This document shows, one piece after another, positions 45,814 through 56,852 of a DNA stretch of 64,000 nt. The stretch is from Stenotrophomonas sp. ATCM1_4. GTDB lineage: Bacteria; Pseudomonadota; Gammaproteobacteria; Xanthomonadales; Xanthomonadaceae. The notes below the pieces were generated by a model. It was given only the letters and a program-made list of their open reading frames with translations, was not told the origin of the DNA and did no database searches. How positions within the stretch are numbered: the first letter of the stretch is position 1; each line of letters begins with the position of its first letter. The stretch spans positions 659,978 to 723,977 of the forward strand of contig NZ_QPFB01000001.1 in the NCBI RefSeq assembly GCF_004348115.1, written 5' to 3'. Made by a program: the position numbers and the translations under genes.

Positions 45814-46455
45814 ATGGCGATTGACGACCTGCTCGACGAGCACGAACAAAGCGAACGTGTCCGCACGTGGCTGCGCAAGAATGGCGCCGGAATCTTCGGC
45901 GGAGTGGTACTCGGCATCGGCGCCATCGCCGGCTGGCAATGGTGGCAGAAGGACCAGGTCGGCAAGCTGGCTGAAGCCAACGTCCGCTATGAGGCGGTGA
46001 CCCGCAGCCTGCAGTCCAGCAAGCTGGACGAGGCGGCCAAGGAAGTCGCTGCGCTGGAAGGCGGCAAGGCCGGCATCTACGCCGACCTGGCGTCGCTGGA
46101 GCTGGCCAAGGCCCAGGTCGAGGCGGGCAGGAACGACGACGCGATCAAGACGCTGCGCGCGCTCAAGACCGAAGGCGAGTTCAAGACGCTGATCGACCAG
46201 CGCATCGCGCGGCTGCTGATCGAGACCGGCAAGGCCGGCGAGGCGCTGACCCTGATCGGCAACGCCGAGGACAGCGCCAGCCTGGAGATCCGCGGTGACG
46301 CCCAGATCGCGCAGGACAAGCGTGATGAAGCGCGTGACCTCTACACCAAGGCATTGGCCAAGCTTGACGTGGCTGCACCGCAGCGCCGCCTGCTGGAAAC
46401 CAAGTTGATGGATGCCGGCGGCACGGTGGCCGATCCTGCGGCGGAGAAGATCTGA
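45814..46455 (+). CDS. yfgM: YfgM-type tetratricopeptide membrane protein
   Basis: 213 aa. Cytoplasmic N-terminus with LLDEHEQSERVRTWLRKNG, one membrane span (about residues 27-46, FGGVVLGIGAIAGWQWW) and a periplasmic TPR_21 domain. In E. coli YfgM works with PpiD and SecYEG as a chaperone-like factor and affects RcsB stability. It overlaps bamB by one base. Confidence 0.92.
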   Translation: MAIDDLLDEHEQSERVRTWLRKNGAGIFGGVVLGIGAIAGWQWWQKDQVGKLAEANVRYEAVTRSLQSSKLDEAAKEVAALEGGKAGIYADLASLELAKAQVEAGRNDDAIKTLRALKTEGEFKTLIDQRIARLLIETGKAGEALTLIGNAEDSASLEIRGDAQIAQDKRDEARDLYTKALAKLDVAAPQRRLLETKLMDAGGTVADPAAEKI

Positions 46456-47651
46456 TGAAGCTGAAGTATGTTGCAGGCGTGGTGCTGGTCGCGATGACCC
46501 TGACCGGTTGCTCGACCGTCAAGGGCTGGTTCGCGGGCAAGGACGCGGCGGCCAAGAAGGCGCTGGAACCGGCCGAGCTGGTCAAGTTCGAGCCGAGCGT
46601 ACGGGTCGACCGCATCTGGTCGACCGGCGTGGGCAAGGGCGAGGGCCGCATCGGCGTGCGTCAGGCGCCGCTGGTGCACGATGGTCGCGTCTATGCCGCG
46701 GCGGTGGAAGGCGGCGTGCATGCGCTGGACCTGCAGACCGGCAAGGAAATCTGGAAGTACGTCCCGGCCAAGGAAAAGAAGCAGCCCAAGCTGCGTCTTT
46801 CCGGTGGTCCGGGCGCGGGTGACGGCCTGGTCGTGATCGGCACGCTGGACGGGCAGGTGATTGCCCTGGATGCGGCCAATGGCAGCGAGAAGTGGAAGGC
46901 CAAGGTGCCGGGCGAAGTGATCACCGCGCCGGCCGTCGCGCAGGGCCTGGTGTTCGTGCGCAGCAACGATGGCCGTACCACCGCCTTCGATGCCGCCACC
47001 GGCGAGCAGCGCTGGTTCAATTCGCAGGAACTGCCGACGCTGACCGTGCGCGGCAACGCGCCGGTGGTGACCGGCCCGGGCGTGCTGTTCATCGGTAACG
47101 ACGATGGCACCCTGAGCGCGCTGGCCATGCAGGACGGCCGCCCGCTGTGGGAACAGATGGTCGGTACGCCGGAAGGCCGCACCGAGCTGGAGCGCATGGC
47201 CGACGTGGACGGCGCACCGGTGCTGGAAGGTAATACGCTGTACGTCACCAGCTTCAAGAACGAGACCATGGCGATCGAAGGCCCGACCGGCCGTCCGCTG
47301 TGGTCGCGCGACCATGGTGGCGCTGGCGGCGTGGCGATTTCGTCGGGCAACGTGGTGGTGACCGACGGCAAGGGTACGGTTTACGGCCTGGACAAGAATT
47401 CCGGTTCGGCCATGTGGTCGCAGCAGGCGCTGGCGCGTCGCTCGGTCACCGGTGCCGCCATCCAGGGCGACTACGCCGTGGTGGGGGACTACAAGGGATA
47501 CGTGCATTGGTTGCGGCTGAGTGACGGTGAACTGGCCGCGCGCGCGAAGAGTGGCGGTGACGCCCTCCTGGCGCAGCCGGTCGTCGCCGACGGCATCCTG
47601 CTGGTGCAGAACGTTGATGGAAAGCTGACCGCATTCCGGTTGGCCCAATAA
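46455..47651 (+). CDS. bamB: outer membrane protein assembly factor BamB
   Basis: 398-aa lipoprotein (MTLTGC, Cys19) of the beta-barrel assembly machinery. An eight-bladed PQQ-type propeller is seen as recurrent AxD..TG....W motifs, for example ALDLQTGKEIWKY, ALDAANGSEKWKA, AFDAATGEQRWFN and GLDKNSGSAMWSQ. Follows yfgM and precedes der, the conserved order. Confidence 0.95.
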   Translation: MKLKYVAGVVLVAMTLTGCSTVKGWFAGKDAAAKKALEPAELVKFEPSVRVDRIWSTGVGKGEGRIGVRQAPLVHDGRVYAAAVEGGVHALDLQTGKEIWKYVPAKEKKQPKLRLSGGPGAGDGLVVIGTLDGQVIALDAANGSEKWKAKVPGEVITAPAVAQGLVFVRSNDGRTTAFDAATGEQRWFNSQELPTLTVRGNAPVVTGPGVLFIGNDDGTLSALAMQDGRPLWEQMVGTPEGRTELERMADVDGAPVLEGNTLYVTSFKNETMAIEGPTGRPLWSRDHGGAGGVAISSGNVVVTDGKGTVYGLDKNSGSAMWSQQALARRSVTGAAIQGDYAVVGDYKGYVHWLRLSDGELAARAKSGGDALLAQPVVADGILLVQNVDGKLTAFRLAQ

Positions 47652-47663
47652 GGAGTAAACGCG

Positions 47664-49064
47664 ATGCTGCCTTTGGTCGCCCTGGTAGGACGGCCGAACG
47701 TCGGCAAGTCCACCATTTTCAATGCGCTGACCCGTACGCGCGATGCGCTGGTCCATGACCAGCCCGGGGTGACCCGCGATCGCAACTACGGCGTCTGCCG
47801 CTTGGACGAGGACAATCCCTTCCTGATCGTCGATACCGGTGGTATCGCCGGTGAAGAGGAAGGGCTGGCCGGCGCCACCGCGCGCCAGGCCCGTGCCGCC
47901 GCCGGTGAGGCGGATCTGATCGTGTTCGTGGTCGATGCCCGTGATGGCACCTCCGCGCTGGATGACGAGATCCTGTCGTGGCTGCGCAAGCTTGCGCGGC
48001 CCACGCTGCTGTTGATCAACAAGATCGACGGCACGGACGAGCATGCCGTGCGTTCGGAGTTCGCCCGCTACGGGTTCGGCGAGATGCTGATGATCTCGGC
48101 CGCGCACCGTCAGGGCATCGATGACCTGGTCGAGGAAATCATCGAACGTCTGCCCGAAGAAGGCACGACCGAGGTGCTGGACAACGACCCGAACCGCATC
48201 CGCATTGCCTTCTGCGGGCGCCCGAACGTGGGCAAGTCGACGTTGGTCAATCGCCTGCTGGGCGAGGAGCGCATGATTGCCTCCGAAGTGCCCGGCACCA
48301 CCCGTGACTCGATCTCGGTGGACATGGAGCGCGACGGTCAGTTGTACCGCCTGATCGACACCGCCGGCCTGCGTCGCAAGGCGCGCGTGGAGGAGGTGGT
48401 CGAGAAGTTCAGCGTGGTCAAGACGCTGCGCGCCATCGAACAGGCCCAGGTCGCGGTGCTGATGCTCGATGCCAGCGAAGGCGTGACCGACCAGGATGCC
48501 AGCGTGCTGGGTGCGGTGCTCGATGCCGGTCGTGCGCTGGTGATCGCGATCAACAAGTGGGACGGGCTGACCGACTACCAGCGCGAGCAGGCCGAAACGC
48601 TGGTGTCGCTGAAGCTGGGCTTCGTGCCGTGGGCGGAAGTGGTCCGGATCTCGGCCAAGCACGGCTCGGGCCTGCGCGAGCTGTTCCGCGCGGTGCACCG
48701 CGCGCATGCCTCGGCCACGCATGAGTTCAGCACCAGCGAGGTCAACAAGGCGCTGGAAATCGCCTACGAGACCAATCCGCCGCCGAGCATCCGCGGCCAT
48801 GTCTCCAAGCTGCGCTACGTGCATCCGGGTGGCACCAACCCGCCGACCTTCATCGTGCATGGCACGCGCCTGAAGGAGCTGCCGGATTCGTACAAGCGCT
48901 ACCTGGAAAACTTCTTCCGCAAGCGCTTCAAGCTGGTGGGCACGCCGGTGACGTTCCTGTTCCGGGAAGGCGCCAACCCGTACGAAGGCAAGAAGAACGT
49001 ACTGACCGAGCGGCAGATCAAGGCCAAGCGGCGCTTGATGAAACACGTGAAAGGCAAGAAGTGA
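47664..49064 (+). CDS. der: ribosome-associated GTPase Der (EngA)
   Basis: 466 aa with two tandem GTPase domains, each with GRPNVGKST (residues about 9 and 186), DTGG/DTAG, and NKID/NKWD, followed by a KH-like C-terminal domain. Needed for 50S subunit maturation. Twelve bases after bamB. Confidence 0.98.
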   Translation: MLPLVALVGRPNVGKSTIFNALTRTRDALVHDQPGVTRDRNYGVCRLDEDNPFLIVDTGGIAGEEEGLAGATARQARAAAGEADLIVFVVDARDGTSALDDEILSWLRKLARPTLLLINKIDGTDEHAVRSEFARYGFGEMLMISAAHRQGIDDLVEEIIERLPEEGTTEVLDNDPNRIRIAFCGRPNVGKSTLVNRLLGEERMIASEVPGTTRDSISVDMERDGQLYRLIDTAGLRRKARVEEVVEKFSVVKTLRAIEQAQVAVLMLDASEGVTDQDASVLGAVLDAGRALVIAINKWDGLTDYQREQAETLVSLKLGFVPWAEVVRISAKHGSGLRELFRAVHRAHASATHEFSTSEVNKALEIAYETNPPPSIRGHVSKLRYVHPGGTNPPTFIVHGTRLKELPDSYKRYLENFFRKRFKLVGTPVTFLFREGANPYEGKKNVLTERQIKAKRRLMKHVKGKK

Positions 49065-49070
49065 TGCATC

Positions 49071-49096
49071 GGAAGGCGACCGCAAGGTCGCCTTCC
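49071..49096 (+). terminator. hairpin after der
   Basis: An 11-bp stem GGAAGGCGACC/GGTCGCCTTCC with GCAA tetraloop, seven bases after the der stop codon. No T-run; probable 3' stabiliser or weak terminator. Confidence 0.65.
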
Positions 49097-49229
49097 GCGT
49101 TCAGGGCCCCCTGGGAGCATCCTTTGGCGCGAGGCAAGGATTCTTCCGTGTGCAGGTCTTGCGGTCCGCGGGGCGCTGGCTTTGCGGCCCAGGCCGCTCC
49201 TGCGGGGGTTGTTGGCCGATAATCGGCGG

Positions 49230-50369
49230 ATGAGCATTCGTGAATTGACCCCGGAACAGGCCCGTGAACGGCAGCGGCAGGGCGCGTTGTTGTTGGATGT
49301 GCGCCAGGCGCACGAGCGCGCCGGCGGGATGGCGGAGGGGGCCCTGGGCGTTGCCAAGGACGAACTGTTGGCTGCGCCGGGCACCCACCTGCCGGTCCTT
49401 GATCGGGAGATCGTGCTGATCTGCCAGAGCGGCAGGCGCTCGGCCGATGCGGCATCGGTGCTGGGGGCGCTCGGCTATACGGCCGTGGCCTCGGTCGCTG
49501 GCGGCACGGTGGCCTGGCGGACGGCCGGGCTGCCACTGGTACAGCCGCAGATGGACGCGGCGGACCGCGACTTCTACGACCGCTATTCACGTCACCTGCT
49601 GCTGCCGCAGGTAGGCGAGGCGGGCCAGCGGCGCCTGCAGCAGGCGCGGGTGCTGGTGCTGGGCGCCGGCGGGTTGGGAGCGCCGGCCAGCTTCTACCTG
49701 GCCGCGGCCGGGGTGGGGCACCTGCGCATCGTGGACCACGACGTGGTCGAGCGCAGCAACCTGCAGCGGCAGATCGTCCATGCCGAGGCGGCGGTGGGCG
49801 TGGCCAAGGTGCTCTCCGCGCGCGAGCGGTTGCTGGCCCTGAATCCGCATGTCGGCATCGAGGCCGTGCAGGCGCGGGTGAGCTCGGACAACGTCGATGC
49901 GCTGTTGCAGGACGTTGACGTGGTGCTGGATGGTTCGGACAATTTTCCGCTGCGCTACCTGCTCAACGATGCCTGCATCAAGCACGCCAAACCGCTGGTG
50001 TATGCCGCCATCGAGCGTTTCGACGGGCAGGTGAGCGTGTTCGATGCCGGGCGCCAGCGCGGCGTGGCGCCGTGCTATCGCTGCCTGTTCCCGGAGCCGC
50101 CACCGCCGGAGTTCGCGCCGAACTGCTCCGAAGCCGGGGTGCTGGGCGTGCTGCCGGGCCTGGCCGGGGTGATGCAGGCCACCGAGGTGCTCAAGCTGCT
50201 GCTGGGCATGGGGGAGCCGCTGGTCGGGCGATTGTTGCGCTTCGATGCGCTGCAGATGCGCTTCCGCGAGAGCCGCGTCAGCGCCGACCCGGATTGCCCG
50301 GTGTGCGCGCCCGGCGTGCCGTTCCCGGGCTACATCGACTACGCGGCCTTCTGCTCGCACCAAGGCTGA
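49230..50369 (+). CDS. rhodanese-ThiF/MoeB fusion (sulfur-carrier adenylyltransferase)
   Basis: 379 aa. An N-terminal rhodanese domain (about residues 1-105) has the persulfide-type Cys65 in ICQSGRRSADA. It is followed by a full E1-like ThiF/MoeB domain: DRYSRHLLLPQVGEAGQRRL, nucleotide loop VLGAGGLGAPASFYLAAAGVG, DHDVVERSNLQRQ, and zinc cysteines in CYRCLF and CPVC. MoeB or ThiF proteins adenylate MoaD or ThiS; the rhodanese could supply sulfur. In MoeZ/MOCS3 the rhodanese is C-terminal; here it is N-terminal. A GATAAT lies six bases before the ATG. No other molybdopterin or thiamine gene is nearby. Confidence 0.88.
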   Translation: MSIRELTPEQARERQRQGALLLDVRQAHERAGGMAEGALGVAKDELLAAPGTHLPVLDREIVLICQSGRRSADAASVLGALGYTAVASVAGGTVAWRTAGLPLVQPQMDAADRDFYDRYSRHLLLPQVGEAGQRRLQQARVLVLGAGGLGAPASFYLAAAGVGHLRIVDHDVVERSNLQRQIVHAEAAVGVAKVLSARERLLALNPHVGIEAVQARVSSDNVDALLQDVDVVLDGSDNFPLRYLLNDACIKHAKPLVYAAIERFDGQVSVFDAGRQRGVAPCYRCLFPEPPPPEFAPNCSEAGVLGVLPGLAGVMQATEVLKLLLGMGEPLVGRLLRFDALQMRFRESRVSADPDCPVCAPGVPFPGYIDYAAFCSHQG

Positions 50370-50459
50370 CCACGCAGCGACCGCCAGGCGCGTGCGCCGC
50401 TGCATCCCGCTTGCACAGGATGTGCTTTATCGTGTGCCCTCCAGATTGGGAGTAGCAAC

Positions 50460-52298
50460 ATGTCAGCCGAGTCCTCGACGGAACTTGTGAAGGTCGTCGC
50501 CCTGCTGGGTGCCGCCGTGGTGGTGGTCCCGCTGTTCCGGCGGCTGGGGCTGGGGTCGGTGCTTGGCTACTTCGTGGCTGGCCTGGCGATCGGCCCGTTC
50601 GGTTTCGGCTGGTTCTCCGACCCGCAATCGATCCTGCACGTGGCCGAACTGGGCGTGGTGATGTTCCTGTTCGTGATCGGGCTGGAAATGCGGCCCTCGC
50701 ACCTGTGGAGCCTGCGCAAGGAGATCTTCGGCCTGGGCACGGCGCAGATCGTGACCTGCGCGGCGGTGTTGACCGGCGTGGCCATGCTGTTCGGCTACCG
50801 GCCGCAGATCGCCTTCATCGCCGCGGCCGGCTTCGTGCTGACCTCGACGGCGGTGGTGATGCAGTTGCTGGCCGAGCGCGGTGACCTGACCCTGCCCTCG
50901 GGGCAGAAGATCGTCTCGATCCTGCTGTTCGAGGACCTGCTGATCGTGCCGCTGCTGGCGCTGGTGGCCTGGATGGCGCCGACGCAGGCCGGCGTGCATG
51001 AAGGTTCGCGCTGGGTGGGGGTGGCCATCGGTGCCGGTGCCATCGTCGGGCTGGTAGTCGTGGGCCGCTACCTGCTCAATCCGTTGTTCCGCATCCTGGC
51101 CGAGGCCAAGGCGCGGGAAGTGATGACGGCCGCCGCGCTGCTGGTGGTGTTGGGGTCGGCCCTGCTGATGCAACTGGGCGGGCTGTCGATGGCGATGGGT
51201 GCCTTCCTGGCCGGCGTGCTGCTGTCCGAATCCACCTTCCGCCACCAGATCGAGGCCGACATCGAGCCGTTCCGCGGCATCCTGCTGGGCCTGTTCTTCC
51301 TCAGCGTGGGCATGGCCCTGGACCTGTCGGTGGTGGTGGCGAACTGGAAGCTGATCGCACTGCTGGTGCCGGCGATGATGGCGGCCAAGGCGTTGTGCAT
51401 CTATGCGGTGGCGCGGGTGATGGGCAGTGACCACCGGCAGGCGCTGGACCGTGGCGTACTGATGGCGCAGGGCGGTGAGTTCGCCTTCGTGCTGTTCGCC
51501 GCCGCCGCGAGCGCGGGCGTGATCGATGCACCGATCAACGCCAACCTGACGGCGGTGGTGGTGCTGTCGATGGCCCTCACGCCGCTGTGCATGCTGGTGT
51601 ATCGCCACCTGGTGAAGGAGGCGGAGGTGTCCACCGATGGCGTGGAGGCCGCCGACGGGCTGAGCGGTGCCGTGCTGGTGATCGGCTTCGGCCGCTTCGG
51701 GCAGGTGTCGAGCCAGTCGCTGCTGGCGCGCGACGTGGACGTGACCATCATCGACAACGACATCGAGATGATCCGCAGCGCCGCCGACTTCGGCTTCAAG
51801 GTCTACTACGGCGATGGCACCCGGTTGGACGTGCTGCGCGCGTCCGGCGCCGAGACCGCCGCGGCGATCGCGGTATGCGTGGACGACCGCGGCGCGGCCG
51901 ACCGCATCGTCGAGCTGGCCATGCATGAGTTCCCCCAGGCCAAGCTGCTGGTGCGCTCGTACGACCGCGAGCACTCGTTGTCGCTGATCCACGCCGGCGT
52001 GGACTTCCAGATCCGCGAGACCTTCGAATCGGCGGTGGAGTTTGGCCGGGCGGCGCTGCTGCAGCTGGGCGTGGAGGAGTTCGAGGCGGACCTGGTGGCC
52101 CAGGAGATCCGCCGCCGCGATGCCGAGCGCTTCGAGCTGGAGATGGCCGGCGGCGTCGGGGCCGGCGTTGGCCTGCTGTACGGCAACACGGCCGGGCCCA
52201 AGCCCACGCCGTTCACGCCGCCGCGCCGGGAATCGCGCACGCTCAATCCCGACGCGGTGGCCGGGGCAGGGCAGGAGGAGGGCGATGCGGCCCGGTAA
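50460..52298 (+). CDS. Kef-type cation:proton antiporter (CPA2 family)
   Basis: 612 aa. About 12 hydrophobic segments in the N-terminal 385 residues (LGSVLGYFVAGLAIGPF, VVMFLFVIGLEMRPS, AQGGEFAFVLFAAAASAG) form the Na/H-exchanger fold. A TrkA-N/RCK domain follows (about 400-520) with VLVIGFGRFGQVSSQSL and IDNDIEM. K+ efflux coupled to H+ is the usual role of KefB/KefC relatives. No KefF/KefG ancillary gene is adjacent. The last 60 residues are variable. Confidence 0.9.
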   Translation: MSAESSTELVKVVALLGAAVVVVPLFRRLGLGSVLGYFVAGLAIGPFGFGWFSDPQSILHVAELGVVMFLFVIGLEMRPSHLWSLRKEIFGLGTAQIVTCAAVLTGVAMLFGYRPQIAFIAAAGFVLTSTAVVMQLLAERGDLTLPSGQKIVSILLFEDLLIVPLLALVAWMAPTQAGVHEGSRWVGVAIGAGAIVGLVVVGRYLLNPLFRILAEAKAREVMTAAALLVVLGSALLMQLGGLSMAMGAFLAGVLLSESTFRHQIEADIEPFRGILLGLFFLSVGMALDLSVVVANWKLIALLVPAMMAAKALCIYAVARVMGSDHRQALDRGVLMAQGGEFAFVLFAAAASAGVIDAPINANLTAVVVLSMALTPLCMLVYRHLVKEAEVSTDGVEAADGLSGAVLVIGFGRFGQVSSQSLLARDVDVTIIDNDIEMIRSAADFGFKVYYGDGTRLDVLRASGAETAAAIAVCVDDRGAADRIVELAMHEFPQAKLLVRSYDREHSLSLIHAGVDFQIRETFESAVEFGRAALLQLGVEEFEADLVAQEIRRRDAERFELEMAGGVGAGVGLLYGNTAGPKPTPFTPPRRESRTLNPDAVAGAGQEEGDAAR

Positions 52299-52379
52299 TG
52301 GCGTGGATAGGCGCAGGCGAGGTGTCGCGCCTGCCGTAATCGGGGACAATACGCTTCCCCGCCATCGCCCCCACGCCCC

Positions 52380-53261
52380 ATGACCGTTTCCGCCGCACCC
52401 GCGCAGACCTCCCGCATCCTTGACGGCCGTCGTATCGCCGAAGAACTGCTCGACGACCTGAAGGTCCGCGTGGATGCGCGCCTGGACGCCGGGCGTTCAC
52501 GCCCGGGCCTGGCCGTGGTGCTAGTGGGGGGCGACCCGGCGTCGGCGGTGTACGTGCGCAACAAGCGCCGTGCCGCCGAGAAGGTGGGCATCGAGGCGTT
52601 CGATTACGACCTGCCCGAAGGCACCAGCGAGGCACAGTTGCTGGACCTGATCGACCAGCTCAATGCCGACCCGAAGATCCACGGCATCCTGATCCAGCTG
52701 CCGCTGCCGGGTATCCCCGACGCCAGCCGGCTGATCCAACGGATCGACCCGGGCAAGGACGTGGACGGTTTCCACCCGCAGAACGTCGGCCACCTGGTGC
52801 TGCGAGAGTTCGGCCTGCGCCCCTGCACCCCGCGTGGCATCACCACGCTGCTCGGCCACACCGACCAGCCGGTGCGCGGCCGCAATGCCACCATCGTCGG
52901 CGTCAGCAACCACGTCGGTCGTCCGATGGGGCTGGAGCTGCTGATCGCCGGCTGCACGGTGACCAGTTGCCACAAGTTCACCCCGAAGGACGTGCTGGAA
53001 CAGGCCGTGCGCAACGCCGACATCCTGGTGGTGGCGGTGGGCATCCCGCAGCTGATCCCCGGTGAGTGGGTGAAGCCGGGTGCGGTGGTGATCGACGTCG
53101 GTATCAACCGCCTGGAGGACGGCCGCCTGGTCGGTGACGTGGGCTTCGAGGCTGCCGCGCAGCGCGCCAGCTGGATCACCCCGGTGCCCGGTGGGGTGGG
53201 GCCGATGACCGTGGCGACCCTGATGCAGAACACCATAGAGGCCGCTGAAGCCGCGCGCTGA
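52380..53261 (+). CDS. folD: bifunctional methylenetetrahydrofolate dehydrogenase/cyclohydrolase
   Basis: Interconverts 5,10-methylene-THF and 10-formyl-THF for purine and Met-tRNA formylation. 293 aa. Signatures: [33 protein letters not shown] with [37 protein letters not shown] and [18 protein letters not shown]. It lies upstream of guaB-guaA, so purine-related genes cluster here, though a separate guaB promoter is visible. Confidence 0.96.
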   Translation: MTVSAAPAQTSRILDGRRIAEELLDDLKVRVDARLDAGRSRPGLAVVLVGGDPASAVYVRNKRRAAEKVGIEAFDYDLPEGTSEAQLLDLIDQLNADPKIHGILIQLPLPGIPDASRLIQRIDPGKDVDGFHPQNVGHLVLREFGLRPCTPRGITTLLGHTDQPVRGRNATIVGVSNHVGRPMGLELLIAGCTVTSCHKFTPKDVLEQAVRNADILVVAVGIPQLIPGEWVKPGAVVIDVGINRLEDGRLVGDVGFEAAAQRASWITPVPGGVGPMTVATLMQNTIEAAEAAR

Positions 53262-53289
53262 TTTCGAGCGGGCGCTTGCCCCTCGCCAG

Positions 53290-53321
53290 CCCTCCCTTCG
53301 CGCCCGCGGCGCTGGGGAGGG
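53290..53321. repeat. CCCTCCC/GGGAGGG palindromic element
   Basis: Outer stem CCCTCCC (53290-53296) with GGGAGGG (53315-53321) and inner stem GCGCC/GGCGC. A second CCTTCCCTT...GAGGGAAGG pair follows about 60 bases on. The composition resembles the repeats at 1574 and 24343, but the match is loose. It could act as a folD terminator. Confidence 0.4.
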
Positions 53322-53471
53322 AGCCGGTGCCAGACGCTGCCGTGACCTGATCCAAGGCAGGAACCACGCCTTCCCTTGGCCATGGGCGCAGGGACGAAGA
53401 GAGGGAAGGGCTTTCCCCCACGGACGCCTGAACATCCCCTCCCGGACGCGACACTGCGTCGCACCAGCCCC

Positions 53472-54989
<1,518 letters not shown>

Positions 54990-55003
54990 TGCGGTAAGCA
55001 GAA

Positions 55004-55040
55004 GAGGAACGAGGACGCTGTCCCGTTCCTCTTTCTCTAT
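55004..55040 (+). terminator. guaB-guaA intergenic terminator/attenuator
   Basis: GAGGAACG/CGTTCCTC stem (55004-55011 with 55024-55031) with an inner GGA/TCC pair, followed by TTTCTCTAT. It lies 54 bases before the guaA ATG. Confidence 0.7.
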
Positions 55041-55093
55041 CCGCCGTTCGTTTTGCATTGCCTCCCGTTTTCATTGTTCACTTGCCGGGCTTT

Positions 55094-56659
55094 ATGACCA
55101 ACATCCATAACGACAAGATCCTCATCCTTGATTTCGGCGCCCAGTACACGCAGCTGATCGCGCGTCGCATCCGCGAGTTCGGCGTGTACTGCGAGATCTG
55201 GGCATGGGACCACGATCCTGCCGAGATCGCCGCGTTCGGCGCCAAGGGCATCATCCTGTCCGGTGGCCCGGAAACCACCACGCTGCCGGGTGCGCCGGCC
55301 GCGCCGCAGGAAGTGTTCGACAGCGGCCTGCCGCTGCTGGGCATCTGCTACGGCCTGCAGACCATGGCCAAGCAGCTCGGCGGTGGCACCGAAGCCGCCG
55401 ACCAGCGCGAGTTCGGCCATGCCGAAGTGAAGCTGCTGGGCAACGACGGCCTGCTCGGTGGCCTGTCCGACCACAACGGCGAGCCGCGCCTGGATGTGTG
55501 GATGAGCCACGGTGACCACGTCACCCACGTGCCGCCGGGCTTCGCCATCACCGCCGTGACCGACCGCATCCCGGTGGCCGCGATGGCCAACGAGGACAAG
55601 CGCTGGTACGGCGTGCAGTTCCACCCGGAAGTGACCCACACCAAGCAGGGCTCGGCGTTGCTCAAGCGCTTCGTCACCGAGATCTGCGGTTGCGCCACGC
55701 TGTGGACCGCGGCCAACATTATCGACGACCAGATCGCCCGCGTGCGCGAGCAGGTCGGCAGCGATGAGGTGATCCTGGGCCTGTCCGGCGGCGTTGACTC
55801 GTCCGTCGTGGCCGCGCTGCTGCACAAGGCCATCGGCCAGCAGCTGACCTGCGTGTTCGTCGATACCGGCCTGCTGCGCTTCCAGGAAGGCGACCAGGTC
55901 ATGCAGATGATGGCCGAGAACATGGGCGTGAAGGTCGTGCGCGTGAATGCCGCCGACCGCTATTTCAAGGCGCTGGAAGGCGTCAGCGACCCGGAAGCCA
56001 AGCGCAAGATCATCGGCAACCTGTTCGTGGAGATCTTCGACGAGGAGTCGAACAAGCTCAGTAACGCCAAGTGGCTGGCGCAGGGCACGATCTACCCGGA
56101 CGTGATCGAGTCGGCCGGTAGCAAGACCGGCAAGGCGCACGTCATCAAGAGCCACCACAACGTGGGCGGCCTGCCGGAAGACATGAAGCTCAAGCTGGTC
56201 GAGCCGCTGCGCGAACTGTTCAAGGACGAAGTGCGTCGCCTCGGCGTCGAGCTCGGCCTGCCGCGCGCGATGGTCTACCGCCATCCGTTCCCGGGCCCGG
56301 GCCTGGGCGTGCGCATCCTGGGCGAAGTGAAGCGTGAGTACGCCGAGCTGCTCGGCAAGGCCGATGCGATCTTCATCGAGGAGCTGCGTGCGGCGGACCT
56401 GTACGACAAGACCAGCCAGGCGTTCGCGGTGTTCCTGCCGGTCAAGTCGGTGGGCGTGGTCGGTGATGCGCGTGCCTACGAGTGGGTGATCGCACTGCGT
56501 GCGGTGGAGACCATCGACTTCATGACCGCGCACTGGGCGCACCTGCCGTATGACTTCCTCGGCCGCGTGTCCAACCGCATCATCAACGAGCTGCGTGGCG
56601 TCTCGCGCGTGGTCTACGACATCTCCGGCAAGCCGCCGGCGACGATCGAGTGGGAGTGA
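55094..56659 (+). CDS. guaA: GMP synthase (glutamine-hydrolysing)
   Basis: Aminates XMP to GMP. 521 aa. Class I glutamine amidotransferase domain first (Cys85 in [20 protein letters not shown]), then ATP-pyrophosphatase P-loop [14 protein letters not shown] and the dimerisation C-terminus ending PPATIEWE. Start at MTNIHNDKI (55094); the twelve codons upstream lack conservation and overlap the leader. Confidence 0.98.
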   Translation: MTNIHNDKILILDFGAQYTQLIARRIREFGVYCEIWAWDHDPAEIAAFGAKGIILSGGPETTTLPGAPAAPQEVFDSGLPLLGICYGLQTMAKQLGGGTEAADQREFGHAEVKLLGNDGLLGGLSDHNGEPRLDVWMSHGDHVTHVPPGFAITAVTDRIPVAAMANEDKRWYGVQFHPEVTHTKQGSALLKRFVTEICGCATLWTAANIIDDQIARVREQVGSDEVILGLSGGVDSSVVAALLHKAIGQQLTCVFVDTGLLRFQEGDQVMQMMAENMGVKVVRVNAADRYFKALEGVSDPEAKRKIIGNLFVEIFDEESNKLSNAKWLAQGTIYPDVIESAGSKTGKAHVIKSHHNVGGLPEDMKLKLVEPLRELFKDEVRRLGVELGLPRAMVYRHPFPGPGLGVRILGEVKREYAELLGKADAIFIEELRAADLYDKTSQAFAVFLPVKSVGVVGDARAYEWVIALRAVETIDFMTAHWAHLPYDFLGRVSNRIINELRGVSRVVYDISGKPPATIEWE

Positions 56660-56664
56660 GTTGA

Positions 56665-56696
56665 GCAACAAGGGCGCCGCAGGGCGCCCTTGTTGC
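56665..56696 (+). terminator. terminator after guaA
   Basis: A perfect 14-bp stem GCAACAAGGGCGCC/GGCGCCCTTGTTGC with GCAG loop, directly after the guaA stop codon. Confidence 0.85.
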
Positions 56697-56852
56697 TTCT
56701 GCGCCTTGGGAATGGGCGGTCCGGGGCTTCATCCGGTGCAGCGCGTATGCAAGGATCAACGCTTGGGCGTGCGGAGGTCGGACATCCGCAGGCATGAAGA
56801 AGTGGAGCGCGTGCGGATCGGGCGCATGCACCGTGACAAAAGAGTGGTGGGA

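Noticed and set aside
46341-49085. 914-codon minus-strand open frame
   Set aside because: Antisense shadow of bamB and der, composition typical of such shadows.
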